The notes beneath the pieces were generated by a model that searched no databases, was not told where the DNA came from, and worked only from the letters and a program-made list of their open reading frames with translations. A DNA stretch of 64,000 nt from Acidobacteriota bacterium (lineage in GTDB: Bacteria; Acidobacteriota; Blastocatellia; Pyrinomonadales; Pyrinomonadaceae), in NCBI GenBank assembly GCA_029781855.1, contig JAKOVX010000048.1:62001-126000 (forward strand). The letters are read 5' to 3'. The position numbers and the translations under genes are program-made. Shown here in pieces: positions 9,009-16,987 of the stretch (position 1 is its first letter; each line of letters starts with the position of its first letter).

Positions 9009-10319
9009 TTAGACGTTTGCCGTCACTCCATTCGAACCGGTCTTGTCAAAGAGCCATTTTTCAAAATCTTCGGGAAACTGCTTGATCGCGCTCTGTATAG
9101 GCCACGCCGCCGCGTCGCCAAGCGGGCAAAAGCTCTTGCCCTCGATATTGTCGCAGATGTCGAGCATCAACTTCGCATCCTCCGGGCGTCCGCCGCCTTC
9201 GGAGATGCGGTTAAATATCTTCACCAGCCAGTCCGTTCCTTCGCGGCACGGCGTGCACCAGCCGCACGATTCATGCTTGTAAAATTCGGTCAGGTTCTTG
9301 GTCGATTCCATTATGTCGACGGTCTCGTCCATTACCATCATGCCGCCCGTCCCGAGCATCGAGCCCGCGGCGACGAGTCCCTCGTAGTCGAGAATCACGT
9401 TTTTCCCGAGTATCTGGCCCGCGTTCATAATGTAAACGCTCGAGCCGCCGGGGATCACTGCTTTCAACTTCTTATCATCGCGAAGCATCCCGCCGCAGTC
9501 CTCGAAGATAAACTTCTCCATATCGGCGTAGCCCATCGGGAGTTCGTAAACTCCGGGCCGCTTGACGTGGCCGCTGATCGACCAGAGCTTTGTGCCGCCG
9601 GATTTTTCGGTGCCCAGGTTTCGCCATGTCTCGCCGCCCATCTCGATGATCTGCGGGACGGAAGTGAAAGTTTCGACGTTATTTACGATCGTCGGACAAG
9701 CGTAAAGGCCTTCGATGGCAGGGAACGGCGGCTTCATCCGAGGGTGGCCGCGATAGCCCTCGAGCGACGAGAGCAGGGCGGTTTCCTCTCCGCAAATGTA
9801 AGCACCCGCACCCGTGTGCGTATGCAGCTCAAAGTCCACTCCCGATCCGAAAATGTTCTTGCCCAGGATGCCTGCGTCGCGAGCCTCGGCGATCGCGACA
9901 TCCATTATGTCGATGAGGTATTTGTACTCGCCGCGAGTGTAAATGTAGCCTGTCTGCGAACCCAGCGCGTGGCCGGCGATGATCATACCCTCGATCACCG
10001 CATGCGGATCGCGTTCCATCAAATAGCGGTCCTTGAAGCTGCCCGGCTCGCTCTCGTCCGCATTGCAGACGACGTATTTCGGCTTCGGGCTGTCCTTGGG
10101 CACGAACGACCACTTCATCCCGGTAGGGAAGCCGGCACCGCCACGTCCTCGCAGTGAGCTCTTCTTAACTTCCTCGATAATGTCCGCCGGCGACATCTTG
10201 AGCGCCTTTTTCAGGGACTCATAGCCGCCCGTTTTTTGATACACCTTGAGCGTATGCCCATCTTTGACGTGCATTCGCTTCAATTGTAAAGGCTCGCAGC
10301 CGATCGCTTTGATTTCCAT
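9009..10319 (-). CDS. nuoF: NADH-quinone oxidoreductase subunit F
   Basis: NADH-, FMN- and N3 4Fe-4S-binding subunit of complex I, 436 residues. The NADH/FMN motif is GRGGAGFPTGMKWSF, then NADESEPGSFKDR. The 4Fe-4S ligands are in CGWCTPCREGTDW with a later Cys in SFCPLGDAA. The ATG at 10319 is the natural start (MEIKAIGCEPLQL). The gap to nuoE (86 bp) contains an inverted pair of REP elements. A lipase gene rather than nuoG follows 9 bp after the stop. Confidence 0.98.
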   Translation of the reverse strand: MEIKAIGCEPLQLKRMHVKDGHTLKVYQKTGGYESLKKALKMSPADIIEEVKKSSLRGRGGAGFPTGMKWSFVPKDSPKPKYVVCNADESEPGSFKDRYLMERDPHAVIEGMIIAGHALGSQTGYIYTRGEYKYLIDIMDVAIAEARDAGILGKNIFGSGVDFELHTHTGAGAYICGEETALLSSLEGYRGHPRMKPPFPAIEGLYACPTIVNNVETFTSVPQIIEMGGETWRNLGTEKSGGTKLWSISGHVKRPGVYELPMGYADMEKFIFEDCGGMLRDDKKLKAVIPGGSSVYIMNAGQILGKNVILDYEGLVAAGSMLGTGGMMVMDETVDIMESTKNLTEFYKHESCGWCTPCREGTDWLVKIFNRISEGGGRPEDAKLMLDICDNIEGKSFCPLGDAAAWPIQSAIKQFPEDFEKWLFDKTGSNGVTANV

Positions 10320-10325
10320 ATATTC

Positions 10326-10395
10326 GTGTCGGTAGCCCGCACGTAAGTAAGGGCCTTATTGTCGACAGTCATGCCCTCACTTAAGTGCGGGCTAC
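10326..10395. repeat. REPIN-like inverted repeat pair between nuoE and nuoF
   Basis: Two inverted 23-nt copies: GTAGCCCGCACGTAAGTAAG(GGC) at 10332-10354 and its near reverse complement at 10373-10395 (ending TGCGGGCTAC), with two mismatches and an 18-nt centre. They can form a long hairpin in the nuoE-nuoF message. The same 23-mer, with nearly the same left flank (CGTGTC then A or G), recurs as a single copy at 16568-16590. This makes it a dispersed REP family, probably mobilised by a RAYT enzyme. Confidence 0.85.
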
Positions 10396-10405
10396 TACCA
10401 CAAAG

Positions 10406-10936
10406 TTACTTGCAGCCATCCAATATCTTATCCACCTTCTCGATCGTCAGGTCCTCGTGATAGTCGAACCCGATCTGCATCATCGGTGCGGTGCCGCAGC
10501 TTCCCAAGCACTCGACCAGCGAGACGGTAAACTTGCCGTCCTCCGTCGTTTCGCCCGGATGGATGCCGAGCTTACTGCAAATATGGCCGGTGATGTCGGG
10601 TTCGCCCATGATCTTGCACGATAGCGTCTTGCAGATCTGGATGTGGTGGCGTCCCATCGGCCGCATATTGAGCATCGAGTAGAACGTTGCCGTTTCCCAG
10701 ACGTCCGTCACCTCAAGGTTCAGGAATTTCGCCAGGAAATTTGCTCCAGCGTTGTCGACGTAACCGCGCTCACGTTGAACGACGAACAGCAGCGGTATCA
10801 ACGCCGAACGCGACCGGTCCGCCGGGTACTTCGCAACGTGCGACTTCATTTCCTCGATCACCGCCGGAGAAAACTCCGCCACCTCGTCCGAAACGAGTAT
10901 CTTGTCCGTATAACTTGTAGGTGTTGCTGCTCCCAT
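10406..10936 (-). CDS. nuoE: NADH-quinone oxidoreductase subunit E
   Basis: Thioredoxin-fold 2Fe-2S (N1a) subunit of complex I, 176 residues. The four cluster cysteines are seen in ICKTLSCKIMG (C-x4-C) and ECLGSCGTAPMMQ (C-x3-C). The helical start DRSRSALIPLLFVVQRERGYV is typical. A good ribosome-binding site (AAAGGAAGAA) lies just before the ATG at 10936. It is 8 bp after a small coiled-coil gene and 86 bp before nuoF. Confidence 0.97.
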   Translation of the reverse strand: MGAATPTSYTDKILVSDEVAEFSPAVIEEMKSHVAKYPADRSRSALIPLLFVVQRERGYVDNAGANFLAKFLNLEVTDVWETATFYSMLNMRPMGRHHIQICKTLSCKIMGEPDITGHICSKLGIHPGETTEDGKFTVSLVECLGSCGTAPMMQIGFDYHEDLTIEKVDKILDGCK

Positions 10937-10944
10937 TTCTTCCT

Positions 10945-11271
10945 TTAGTGAACTCCGTGCTCAAGCGCGGACACACGACCGTCAAGGCCTTCTAACTTGT
11001 CATCGAGCTCGAAGATCTTTTTGATCACGTCTCCGAGTTGGGCATTCGACAGGTCCACTTTTCGTTCAATTCGAGTCAAAGCTGCCCCATTTGCAGCAAT
11101 AGCGTCGCCGTGTCCGTTCAAAAGACCCTTGATCTCTTCGATGTTTTTTCGCATGCTGCTCGATTCAGAACGCGAATCACGGACCTCCATTCGCATTTCG
11201 TCGACGCTGCCCGCTAGTTTACTTACGACATCGGCAAGCTTATCTACCTTTTCTTCCAGTTTATCTGCCAT
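10945..11271 (-). CDS. Small coiled-coil protein inside the nuo operon
   Basis: A protein of 108 residues from the ATG at 11271 (a TTG three codons upstream is less likely). The sequence is almost wholly heptad-like (EEKVDKLADVVSKLAGSVDEM, then IERKVDLSNAQLGDVIKKIF, then LDDKLEGLDGRVSALEHG), so it should be a long two-stranded coiled coil with no membrane segment. It starts 14 bp after the nuoD stop and ends 8 bp before nuoE, so it is co-transcribed with the peripheral-arm genes. I recognise no family. It could be an assembly or scaffold factor, or just a passenger. Confidence 0.8.
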   Translation of the reverse strand: MADKLEEKVDKLADVVSKLAGSVDEMRMEVRDSRSESSSMRKNIEEIKGLLNGHGDAIAANGAALTRIERKVDLSNAQLGDVIKKIFELDDKLEGLDGRVSALEHGVH

Positions 11272-11285
11272 ACGACGCAACCGAT

Positions 11286-12506
11286 CTACCTATCGATCTC
11301 CCCAAGCACAATATCCAAACTGCCAATGATCGCCACGACGTCCGCGATCATTTCGCCTTCGGCCATCACCGGCAACGCCGATAAATTGACAAATGACGGT
11401 CCGCGGAAATGGACGCGTTCGGGTTTCGGGCCGCCGTTCGATTTCATGTACACGCCGAGTTCGCCTTTCGAGGCCTCGATCGCGTGATAGACCTCGCCCG
11501 GAGGCACGTTGAATCCCTCGGCGACGATCAGGAAATGGTGGATCAGCGAATCCATATGCTTGCGCATATCGTCTCGATCCGGCAGCACGACCTTCGGTGC
11601 GTCAGCCTTGATCGGGCCCGGTTTCAAGCGTTCGAGAGCCTGGCGGACGATCTTGTATGATTCGAGGCACTCGCGCATCCGGACCTTGAACCGTGCCCAG
11701 ACGTCGCCGTTCTGTTCGACCGGAATATCAAAATCGTATGTCTCGTAGCCCGTATACGGGTTGTCGCGCCGCAGGTCCATGTCGACGCCGCTGCCCCTCA
11801 GGCTCGGGCCGGTCAACCCCCAGTCGATCGCGTCTTCGCGTGAGATCACGCCGATGCCCTGAGTTCGGCTCTGCCAGATCGTGTTTCCGGTAACGAGCGT
11901 GTCGAACGTGTCCATCGCCGCGGGAAAATCCGCGAGAAACTGATTGCACCGCCGCTCAAATCCCGCCGGCAGGTCCATCATCAGGCCGCCGATACGGAAA
12001 TAGCTCGGTGTCATTCGTCCGCCGGACGCCGCCTCGATCAGGTTTAGTATCTTTTCACGCTCGCGAAAGCAGAAAAAGAATACCGACATCGCACCGATAT
12101 CCAGGCAGTGCGTTCCGAGCCAGACCATGTGCGAGGCGATCCGCTGTAGTTCGCACATCAGAACGCGGATGACCTGCGCCCGCTCGGGTATCTCGAGTTG
12201 CAGCAGCTTTTCGGCGGCCATCACATACGCGAGGTTATTGCCAAGCGGATTGAGATAGTCCATCCGGTCGGTGATGACGATTCCTTGCTGGTATTTCTTG
12301 TATTCGAAGAGCTTCTCCATTCCAGTGTGGAGATAGCCGATGTCGGGAATGGCCTTGATGACCAACTCGCCGTCGAGCCGCAGATCGAGCCGCAAAACAC
12401 CGTGCGTGGACGGATGCTGCGGGCCCATCGATAAGGTCATCTCCGACTCGAGGGCTCGGTCGAGCACCTCGAACTTACTGGGAATATTCTCTACTGCAAC
12501 GCTCAT
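11286..12506 (-). CDS. nuoD: NADH-quinone oxidoreductase subunit D
   Basis: The 49-kDa-type quinone-site subunit of complex I, 406 residues, related to the NiFe-hydrogenase large subunit. Signature: MTLSMGPQHPSTHGVLRL near residue 24, then DIGYLHTGMEKLFEYK, and RGSGVDMDLRRDNPYTGY. The C-terminus ends VDVVAIIGSLDIVLGEIDR (with I/D variants), as usual. It is separate from nuoC, not fused. The 76-bp gap from nuoC holds only a short AT-rich direct repeat (ATCGTAA-like). Confidence 0.98.
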   Translation of the reverse strand: MSVAVENIPSKFEVLDRALESEMTLSMGPQHPSTHGVLRLDLRLDGELVIKAIPDIGYLHTGMEKLFEYKKYQQGIVITDRMDYLNPLGNNLAYVMAAEKLLQLEIPERAQVIRVLMCELQRIASHMVWLGTHCLDIGAMSVFFFCFREREKILNLIEAASGGRMTPSYFRIGGLMMDLPAGFERRCNQFLADFPAAMDTFDTLVTGNTIWQSRTQGIGVISREDAIDWGLTGPSLRGSGVDMDLRRDNPYTGYETYDFDIPVEQNGDVWARFKVRMRECLESYKIVRQALERLKPGPIKADAPKVVLPDRDDMRKHMDSLIHHFLIVAEGFNVPPGEVYHAIEASKGELGVYMKSNGGPKPERVHFRGPSFVNLSALPVMAEGEMIADVVAIIGSLDIVLGEIDR

Positions 12507-12582
12507 ATGTTAGTGAATCGTTAATCGTAAATCGTAAATAGTCCACATCGTCGCGACGGTCTTATTCACTATCCACAATTGC

Positions 12583-13062
12583 CTAATTCATGCTGTACGG
12601 CTCATAGCCGCGCAGCGGATAATCCTTTCTGAGGGCGTGTCCGTCGAAATCCGACGGCAGCAAGATCCGCCGCAGATCCGGATGCCCGTCAAAGATAACG
12701 CCGACGAGGTCGTACGTTTCCCGTTCGTGCCAATCGGCGGTCCGCCAGACGGTCGTCACGCTCTCAACGTGCGGGTCGTCGTCGCTCAGCAACACCTTCA
12801 GCCTAAGCCGGTTATGGTGCGTCGTGCTGAATAAGTGATAATTGACCTCAAAACGCGGATCTTCCTCAGGCCCGCGATCGCAGCCGCACAGGTCGGCCAA
12901 CATGTCGAATCCGTGCTCTTTCTTGAGGAATGAGCACATATCGACGATGGTCTCACGCGGCGTCGTAATGGTGACCTCGCCGAGAGCGTCTTTAACGTCC
13001 GTGAGCCAGCCCTCATTTTCCGCCTTTAGCGCGTCCACATATACGCGGAGTTTCTCTGTCAT
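12583..13062 (-). CDS. nuoC: NADH-quinone oxidoreductase subunit C
   Basis: The 30-kDa-type subunit of complex I, 159 residues, not fused to nuoD. The signature WHERETYDLVGVIFDGHPDLRRILLP (W-x-E-R-E-x-x-D-x-x-G-x-x-F-x-x-H-P-D-L-R-R-I) is complete, followed by GHALRKDYPLRGYE. It is 23 bp after nuoB. Length and motif are normal for the family. Confidence 0.97.
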   Translation of the reverse strand: MTEKLRVYVDALKAENEGWLTDVKDALGEVTITTPRETIVDMCSFLKKEHGFDMLADLCGCDRGPEEDPRFEVNYHLFSTTHHNRLRLKVLLSDDDPHVESVTTVWRTADWHERETYDLVGVIFDGHPDLRRILLPSDFDGHALRKDYPLRGYEPYSMN

Positions 13063-13085
13063 AACTTTAACTCTGATCCGAAAGC

Positions 13086-13733
13086 TTAGGACGATCGCCG
13101 TTTCTCATGTCGCGACGGCACCGAATACGGCCGCGACGTTTCGCCGGCCGCGACTTCCGTCTCGGTATCGCGTTCGAGAGCCGTGCCTTCCGTGACCGGC
13201 AGCGTTCCCGGAACGTGCGATTCGCGTGATTCGGCTTCCGACGTGTCGCGGCGATCCTTTACCGACTCCTTCATTATCTTGTCCTGGAGCATCGTGATGG
13301 CATGCACCAGCATTTCGGGACGCGGCGGGCAACCCGGAATGTAAATGTCAACCGGCACTATCTTGTCGACGCCCTGAACGATCGCGTAATTGTCGAACAC
13401 GCCGCCCGATGTCGCACACGCTCCCATTGAGATCACCCATTTTGGTTCCGGCATCTGATCGTAAATGCGGCGGAGCACCGGTGCCATCTTTCGCGAAACG
13501 CGGCCCGAGACGATCATGCAGTCGGCCTGTCGCGGCGACGCGCGGAATGTTTCAGCTCCGAATCGCGATATATCCTGCCGCGACGATGCCGTTCCCATCA
13601 TTTCGATCGCACAGCACGCCAGCCCGAACGTCGCCGGCCAGATGCTGCTCTTTCGCGCCCAGTTGATGACTGCATCGAGCTTTACGGTAACAACGTCCGG
13701 CAGCGATTCAAATAGTGTATTTTCGAGTCCCAT
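13086..13733 (-). CDS. nuoB: NADH-quinone oxidoreductase subunit B
   Basis: Subunit carrying cluster N2 of complex I, next to the quinone site. Ligand cysteines are seen in [11 protein letters not shown] (adjacent Cys pair), [10 protein letters not shown] and [11 protein letters not shown]. The core ends near residue 165 (ITMLQDKI). The last 45-50 residues are an extra polar tail rich in Glu, Ser and Arg that is absent from short NuoB proteins and of unknown role. It starts 6 bp after nuoA. Confidence 0.97.
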   Translation of the reverse strand: MGLENTLFESLPDVVTVKLDAVINWARKSSIWPATFGLACCAIEMMGTASSRQDISRFGAETFRASPRQADCMIVSGRVSRKMAPVLRRIYDQMPEPKWVISMGACATSGGVFDNYAIVQGVDKIVPVDIYIPGCPPRPEMLVHAITMLQDKIMKESVKDRRDTSEAESRESHVPGTLPVTEGTALERDTETEVAAGETSRPYSVPSRHEKRRSS

Positions 13734-13739
13734 AGATAC

Positions 13740-14216
13740 TTAGGCCGCCCTTTTAAGTTCGCGGTTCTTGCGGGCCAGTTCCTTGACCTCTGCCTTGGCC
13801 TCGGCCCTCGCCTGGAGGCTCCAATCGAATGCTCCTTTCTTCCAGACGTAAATAAATCCGACGATCAGCGTAGCGACAAACGTCAGGATCTCGATGAACG
13901 CGATCGTGCCGTACGGAATGGCGGTCAGCTTTTCCTCAGCCAGCAGGCTCTTGAACGCGACTGCGAACGGAATGATGAACAGGACTTCTATATCGAACAG
14001 AAGGAAGATCACCGCTACAGTGTAGAACTTGATGGAATAGCGGTCGTGGGCCGAACCGACAGGGTCCTTGCCACATTCGTACGGCATCAGTTTCGTCGCC
14101 GTTCGTTTTCGCGGCCCGATCAACTGGGTCACTAGCAACTGGCTGGCTCCGAACCCGGCCGCGACGAGGAACATTATTATGATCGGTGCGTAATCCGAAA
14201 GGTTAAATTCTGACAT
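13740..14216 (-). CDS. nuoA: NADH-quinone oxidoreductase subunit A
   Basis: First gene of the complex I operon; a three-helix membrane subunit. Motifs seen: YECGKDPVGSAHDRYSIKFYTVAVIFLLFDIEVLF, the classic NuoA/ND3 loop and helix. I placed the start at the ATG at 14216 (MSEFNLSDYAPIIIMF), which has a GGGG Shine-Dalgarno-like stretch just upstream, instead of a start 14 codons further out that would add a polar arm. The protein has a Lys/Glu/Ala-rich C-terminal tail of about 25 residues. Confidence 0.96.
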   Translation of the reverse strand: MSEFNLSDYAPIIIMFLVAAGFGASQLLVTQLIGPRKRTATKLMPYECGKDPVGSAHDRYSIKFYTVAVIFLLFDIEVLFIIPFAVAFKSLLAEEKLTAIPYGTIAFIEILTFVATLIVGFIYVWKKGAFDWSLQARAEAKAEVKELARKNRELKRAA

Positions 14217-14380
14217 TCGATCCCCAAAAAACGTAGCAAATGGCCGCGTTTGTCGCATTGCGAACCGGCGGCACTGTATGTCGAAATTGAGAAAAAAGGC
14301 TCAAACTCAATCGTAAGTTAACCCTTCATTAGTGTCAAGGCAGTTCGGCACCGCTCTTTTGGCGTATTTCGGCACGCAAA

Positions 14381-14422
14381 CGAATTAATTCGTTGACCCG
14401 AATTGAAGCCGTATGTTACCTT
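14381..14422 (+). promoter_or_regulatory. Candidate promoter and 12-bp palindrome in the divergent nuoA / 14487 region
   Basis: Between divergent nuoA and the next plus-strand gene lies a perfect palindrome, CGAATTAATTCG (14381-14392). It is directly followed by TTGACC (14393-14398), and 18 bp later by TACCTT (14417-14422). The palindrome could be an operator and the hexamers a weak sigma70-type promoter for the plus-strand gene. If transcription starts here, the GTG at 14487 is a more likely start than the ATG at 14403. The evidence is sequence only and the -10 match is poor. Confidence 0.3.
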
Positions 14423-14486
14423 TAAACGTGGCAAACACTGCCGCGCAGCCTCCGATTTTCCCCGCTCCCGGTTGGTAATAATCAAA

Positions 14487-15512
14487 GTGATCTCTGGCTT
14501 CAATACAGATGTTGAGTTCGACGGTGTTGTGTATCATATACAAACCGAGGATAAAGGTCTGTCCAGCAAGAAGATCATTTCCCTCGTATATGTCGGCGGC
14601 ACCATCCTGGCCAGCAAGCGGACGACGTACGACGACATCCCCGAAGGCGACCTGGACGAGAAAGTACTCGCCGCCCGCGTTTCGAAACAACACAAATTGA
14701 TGTGTGCCGCGATCAAAGCCGGCCGGATCGACGAGCTGAAAGAAATGACCTCCAAGGCATCAGCCGCTCGCTCGTCTAAATTCCGCGGGGTCGTTGTTGA
14801 AAAGTCGAGAGTCAAACCCGCTGCCGCAACCCCGGACCTCCCCGACGAACCGCCAAAAATAGGCGATACATTCCCATCACCACCAAAGCCCGAAGTGCCA
14901 TTAACGGAAACGTCTGCGGTTGGGTCGAACAGAAACGAGGCTCCGGCCGAGCCCGAGCCCACGGAAACGGCCAGGGACCTCGTCGAAGACGAATTTCCGG
15001 ACACGATCGAGGTCGACGCTGACTCGATACTTGTCGAATTCGAAGATTCGCAGAAGATCGAAATGCCGGCATTCGATCCGTTCGAAGAGGTACAGGTCAT
15101 CGATGACTCGAACATCGTCTTTGAGGAAGCTTTGATTTCTGAAGTCGTGGATGTGCAAGGCGAAGATGTCTCGGTCGTCAGCGAGCTGTCAGGCAAGGAG
15201 CGGCCGTCAAATACGAAGCTCAGCGTAGAGCTGCTCGGCGATTACCGGTTCAAGGGCGGCGACCGTCACACCTTGAGCATCATGGTTTGCCGCGGCACTG
15301 GCCGAAAGGTCGTTCCCGATGCTCAGATAATGGTGAAGGTCCTCGGTTCGAGTTTTCGTCCCGTCATTTTTCACGCCAAGTCCGACTCCAACGGCCTCGC
15401 CAAGGTCCACCTCCAGGTGCCGCATTTTAACGCCGGCCGGGCCGCCCTGCTTATCAGAGCGATCGATATGGGTGAGGAACTCGAGCTGCGGCGGATCGTG
15501 ATTCCCGGCTGA
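14487..15512 (+). CDS. Hypothetical protein with conserved N-terminal domain and Ig-like C-terminal domain
   Basis: About 341 residues from the GTG at 14487 (VISGFNTDVEFDGVVYHIQT); an ATG at 14403 in the same frame would add 28 poorly conserved-looking residues. Three parts are seen. The N-terminal 70 residues look like a folded beta-rich domain (VEFDGVVYHIQTEDKG, IISLVYVGGTILASKRTTYD). The middle of about 150 residues is acidic, Pro/Glu-rich and probably disordered. The C-terminal 95 residues (KLSVELLGDYRFKGGDRHTL through IRAIDMGEELELRRIVIPG) resemble an Ig/macroglobulin-like beta-sandwich. There is no signal peptide. It is divergent from nuoA and 36 bp upstream of thiS. Function unknown. 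Confidence 0.8.
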   Translation: MISGFNTDVEFDGVVYHIQTEDKGLSSKKIISLVYVGGTILASKRTTYDDIPEGDLDEKVLAARVSKQHKLMCAAIKAGRIDELKEMTSKASAARSSKFRGVVVEKSRVKPAAATPDLPDEPPKIGDTFPSPPKPEVPLTETSAVGSNRNEAPAEPEPTETARDLVEDEFPDTIEVDADSILVEFEDSQKIEMPAFDPFEEVQVIDDSNIVFEEALISEVVDVQGEDVSVVSELSGKERPSNTKLSVELLGDYRFKGGDRHTLSIMVCRGTGRKVVPDAQIMVKVLGSSFRPVIFHAKSDSNGLAKVHLQVPHFNAGRAALLIRAIDMGEELELRRIVIPG

Positions 15513-15548
15513 TTAGACCGCGAAGTTCAAACACATTAAAATAAAGCC

Positions 15549-15752
15549 GTGATATCTGTAACGATTAACGGCACCGCTCGCGAATTTCCCGCGGAGATCG
15601 ACCTCGATAGCCTGCTGGAGCTTCTTTCATTGCCGCGCCAACGCGTCGCCGTCGAACTCAACCACGTCGTCGTCCGCCGAACCGACTGGCCCGAGACCCG
15701 CCTTTCCGACGGCGACAAGCTGGAGGTCGTCCACTTCGTCGGCGGCGGGTGA
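15549..15752 (+). CDS. thiS: Sulfur carrier protein ThiS
   Basis: A 67-residue ubiquitin-like protein that, as a C-terminal thiocarboxylate, donates sulfur for the thiazole ring of thiamine. It uses a GTG start at 15549 ([14 protein letters not shown]). Seen: the beta-grasp pattern, [15 protein letters not shown], and the required terminal Gly-Gly in [12 protein letters not shown]. It is followed 22 bp later by thiG, its partner, in the usual order. No thiF or thiH is seen nearby. Confidence 0.95.
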   Translation: MISVTINGTAREFPAEIDLDSLLELLSLPRQRVAVELNHVVVRRTDWPETRLSDGDKLEVVHFVGGG

Positions 15753-15774
15753 TCCGCTGTGGTAAATTAAACTC

Positions 15775-16545
15775 ATGTCAGATACGTTTCAGCTAGCAGG
15801 AACCACATTTAGTTCGCGTCTCATTATCGGTACGGGCAAATACCGCTCGTACGACGAGATGAAGGCCGCACACTCTGCGTCCGGTGCCGAAATGGTCACG
15901 GTCGCGGTCAACCGCGTGCCGCTCGACCATTCGACCGAGTCATTTCTCGACCACCTCGATCCCGCGATGAAGATCCTGCCGAACACGGCCGGATGTTACG
16001 ATGCCGATCACGCGATCCGTACCGCTCGGCTCGCCCGTGAGGCTCTCGATACCGACTGGATAAAACTCGAGGTCATCGGCGACCCGGTGACGCTTCTGCC
16101 GGACAACGAGCAGACGCTCGCCGCGGCGAAAGTGCTTGTCGGCGAAGGCTTTATCGTGCTGCCGTATTTTACCGACGACCTGATAATGGCGAAAAAGCTG
16201 CTTGACGCCGGCTGCCCGGCGGTGATGCCGCTCGCCGCCCCGATCGGTTCCGGAATGGGTGTGCAAAACCCCTCAAATTTACGGATCATGCGCGAGCAGC
16301 TGCCCGACGCCGTGATCATCGTCGACGCCGGTGTCGGTGTTCCCAGTGACGCCGCGATCGCGATGGAACTCGGTGCCGACGCCATTTTAATGAACACCGC
16401 CATCGCCGAGGCCCGCGACGCCGCGCAAATGGCGACCGCGATGAAGCTCGCCGTCGAGGCCGGCCGCCTCGGCTATCTCGCCGGACGCATGCCCAAACGC
16501 CTCTACGCCTCGGCCTCAAGCCCGATCGCCGGAGCGATAAAATAA
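15775..16545 (+). CDS. thiG: Thiazole synthase ThiG
   Basis: TIM-barrel enzyme that forms the thiamine thiazole phosphate from 1-deoxy-D-xylulose 5-phosphate, dehydroglycine and ThiS-thiocarboxylate. It has 256 residues. Seen: [16 protein letters not shown] at the N-terminus; [12 protein letters not shown] with the Schiff-base Lys (about residue 97); [18 protein letters not shown]; and the phosphate loop [20 protein letters not shown], followed by [13 protein letters not shown]. Length and motifs are normal. It follows thiS by 22 bp. A REP copy lies right after its stop. Confidence 0.97.
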   Translation: MSDTFQLAGTTFSSRLIIGTGKYRSYDEMKAAHSASGAEMVTVAVNRVPLDHSTESFLDHLDPAMKILPNTAGCYDADHAIRTARLAREALDTDWIKLEVIGDPVTLLPDNEQTLAAAKVLVGEGFIVLPYFTDDLIMAKKLLDAGCPAVMPLAAPIGSGMGVQNPSNLRIMREQLPDAVIIVDAGVGVPSDAAIAMELGADAILMNTAIAEARDAAQMATAMKLAVEAGRLGYLAGRMPKRLYASASSPIAGAIK

Positions 16546-16561
16546 TGCCGGATATCCGCAC

Positions 16562-16590
16562 GTGTCAGTAGCCCGCACGTAAGTAAGGGC
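16562..16590 (+). repeat. Single REP copy between thiG and moaD
   Basis: The 23-mer GTAGCCCGCACGTAAGTAAG(GGC) at 16568-16590 with left flank GTGTCA is identical to the left half of the inverted pair between nuoE and nuoF. It ends 7 bp before the moaD ATG, so it fills most of the thiG-moaD spacer. Confidence 0.85.
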
Positions 16591-16597
16591 TCAGCTT

Positions 16598-16837
16598 ATG
16601 CCTGTTCAAGTCTTATTTTTCGGAGCCACCGCCGCCATTGCCGGCCGTCGCTGCGTCGAGATCGACCTGCCGGCGGACGCGAAGGCAAGCGACGTTTTCG
16701 AAAAGCTGCTCGCTGATCACCCGCGTCTCGCCGCCCACAAACTCCATTTGTCCGTCAACCAGCAATACGCCACCGGCGACGAGACAATCAACGACGGCGA
16801 CGAACTCGCGATCTTCACCGCGGTTTCCGGAGGATAA
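16598..16837 (+). CDS. moaD: Molybdopterin synthase sulfur carrier subunit MoaD
   Basis: A 79-residue ubiquitin-like protein, the small subunit of molybdopterin synthase. It starts MPVQVLFFGATAAIAGRRCVEIDLPAD, has KLHLSVNQQYATGD in the middle, and ends GDELAIFTAVSGG with the essential terminal Gly-Gly. It is not ThiS: it has the IFTAVSGG ending and the F-F-G-A-T start of MoaD. Its partner moaE is 0.8 kb downstream, separated by the RAYT transposase gene and REP palindromes. Confidence 0.92.
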   Translation: MPVQVLFFGATAAIAGRRCVEIDLPADAKASDVFEKLLADHPRLAAHKLHLSVNQQYATGDETINDGDELAIFTAVSGG

Positions 16838-16878
16838 TTAGATCGGCTTTTCTAAGCGGCTGCAGCCGCAACGCACTG

Positions 16879-16901
16879 CGGTCGGGCTATTTGCCCGACC
16901 G
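16879..16901. repeat. REP palindrome upstream of RAYT
   Basis: Perfect hairpin with 9-bp stem CGGTCGGGC / GCCCGACCG and 5-nt loop TATTT, 87 bp before the RAYT start codon. The same stem recurs at 17585-17606 just after the RAYT gene. It is the cognate-looking REP of this transposase. Confidence 0.85.
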
Positions 16902-16987
16902 TATGAACGCCCCAAACGGATCCACGGAGTGGCTTCGCCACGACAATTTTAAGCGGTCTATGACCTATGCTATCTTGATGCGACACC

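Noticed and set aside
9273..10157. Long plus-strand open frame of 294 codons
   Set aside because: It is antisense to nuoF, whose codon use and motifs are clear; the product has low-complexity His/Arg content and no family.
15513..15548. TPP riboswitch before thiS
   Set aside because: Only 36 bp separate the genes and no THI-box sequence is present.
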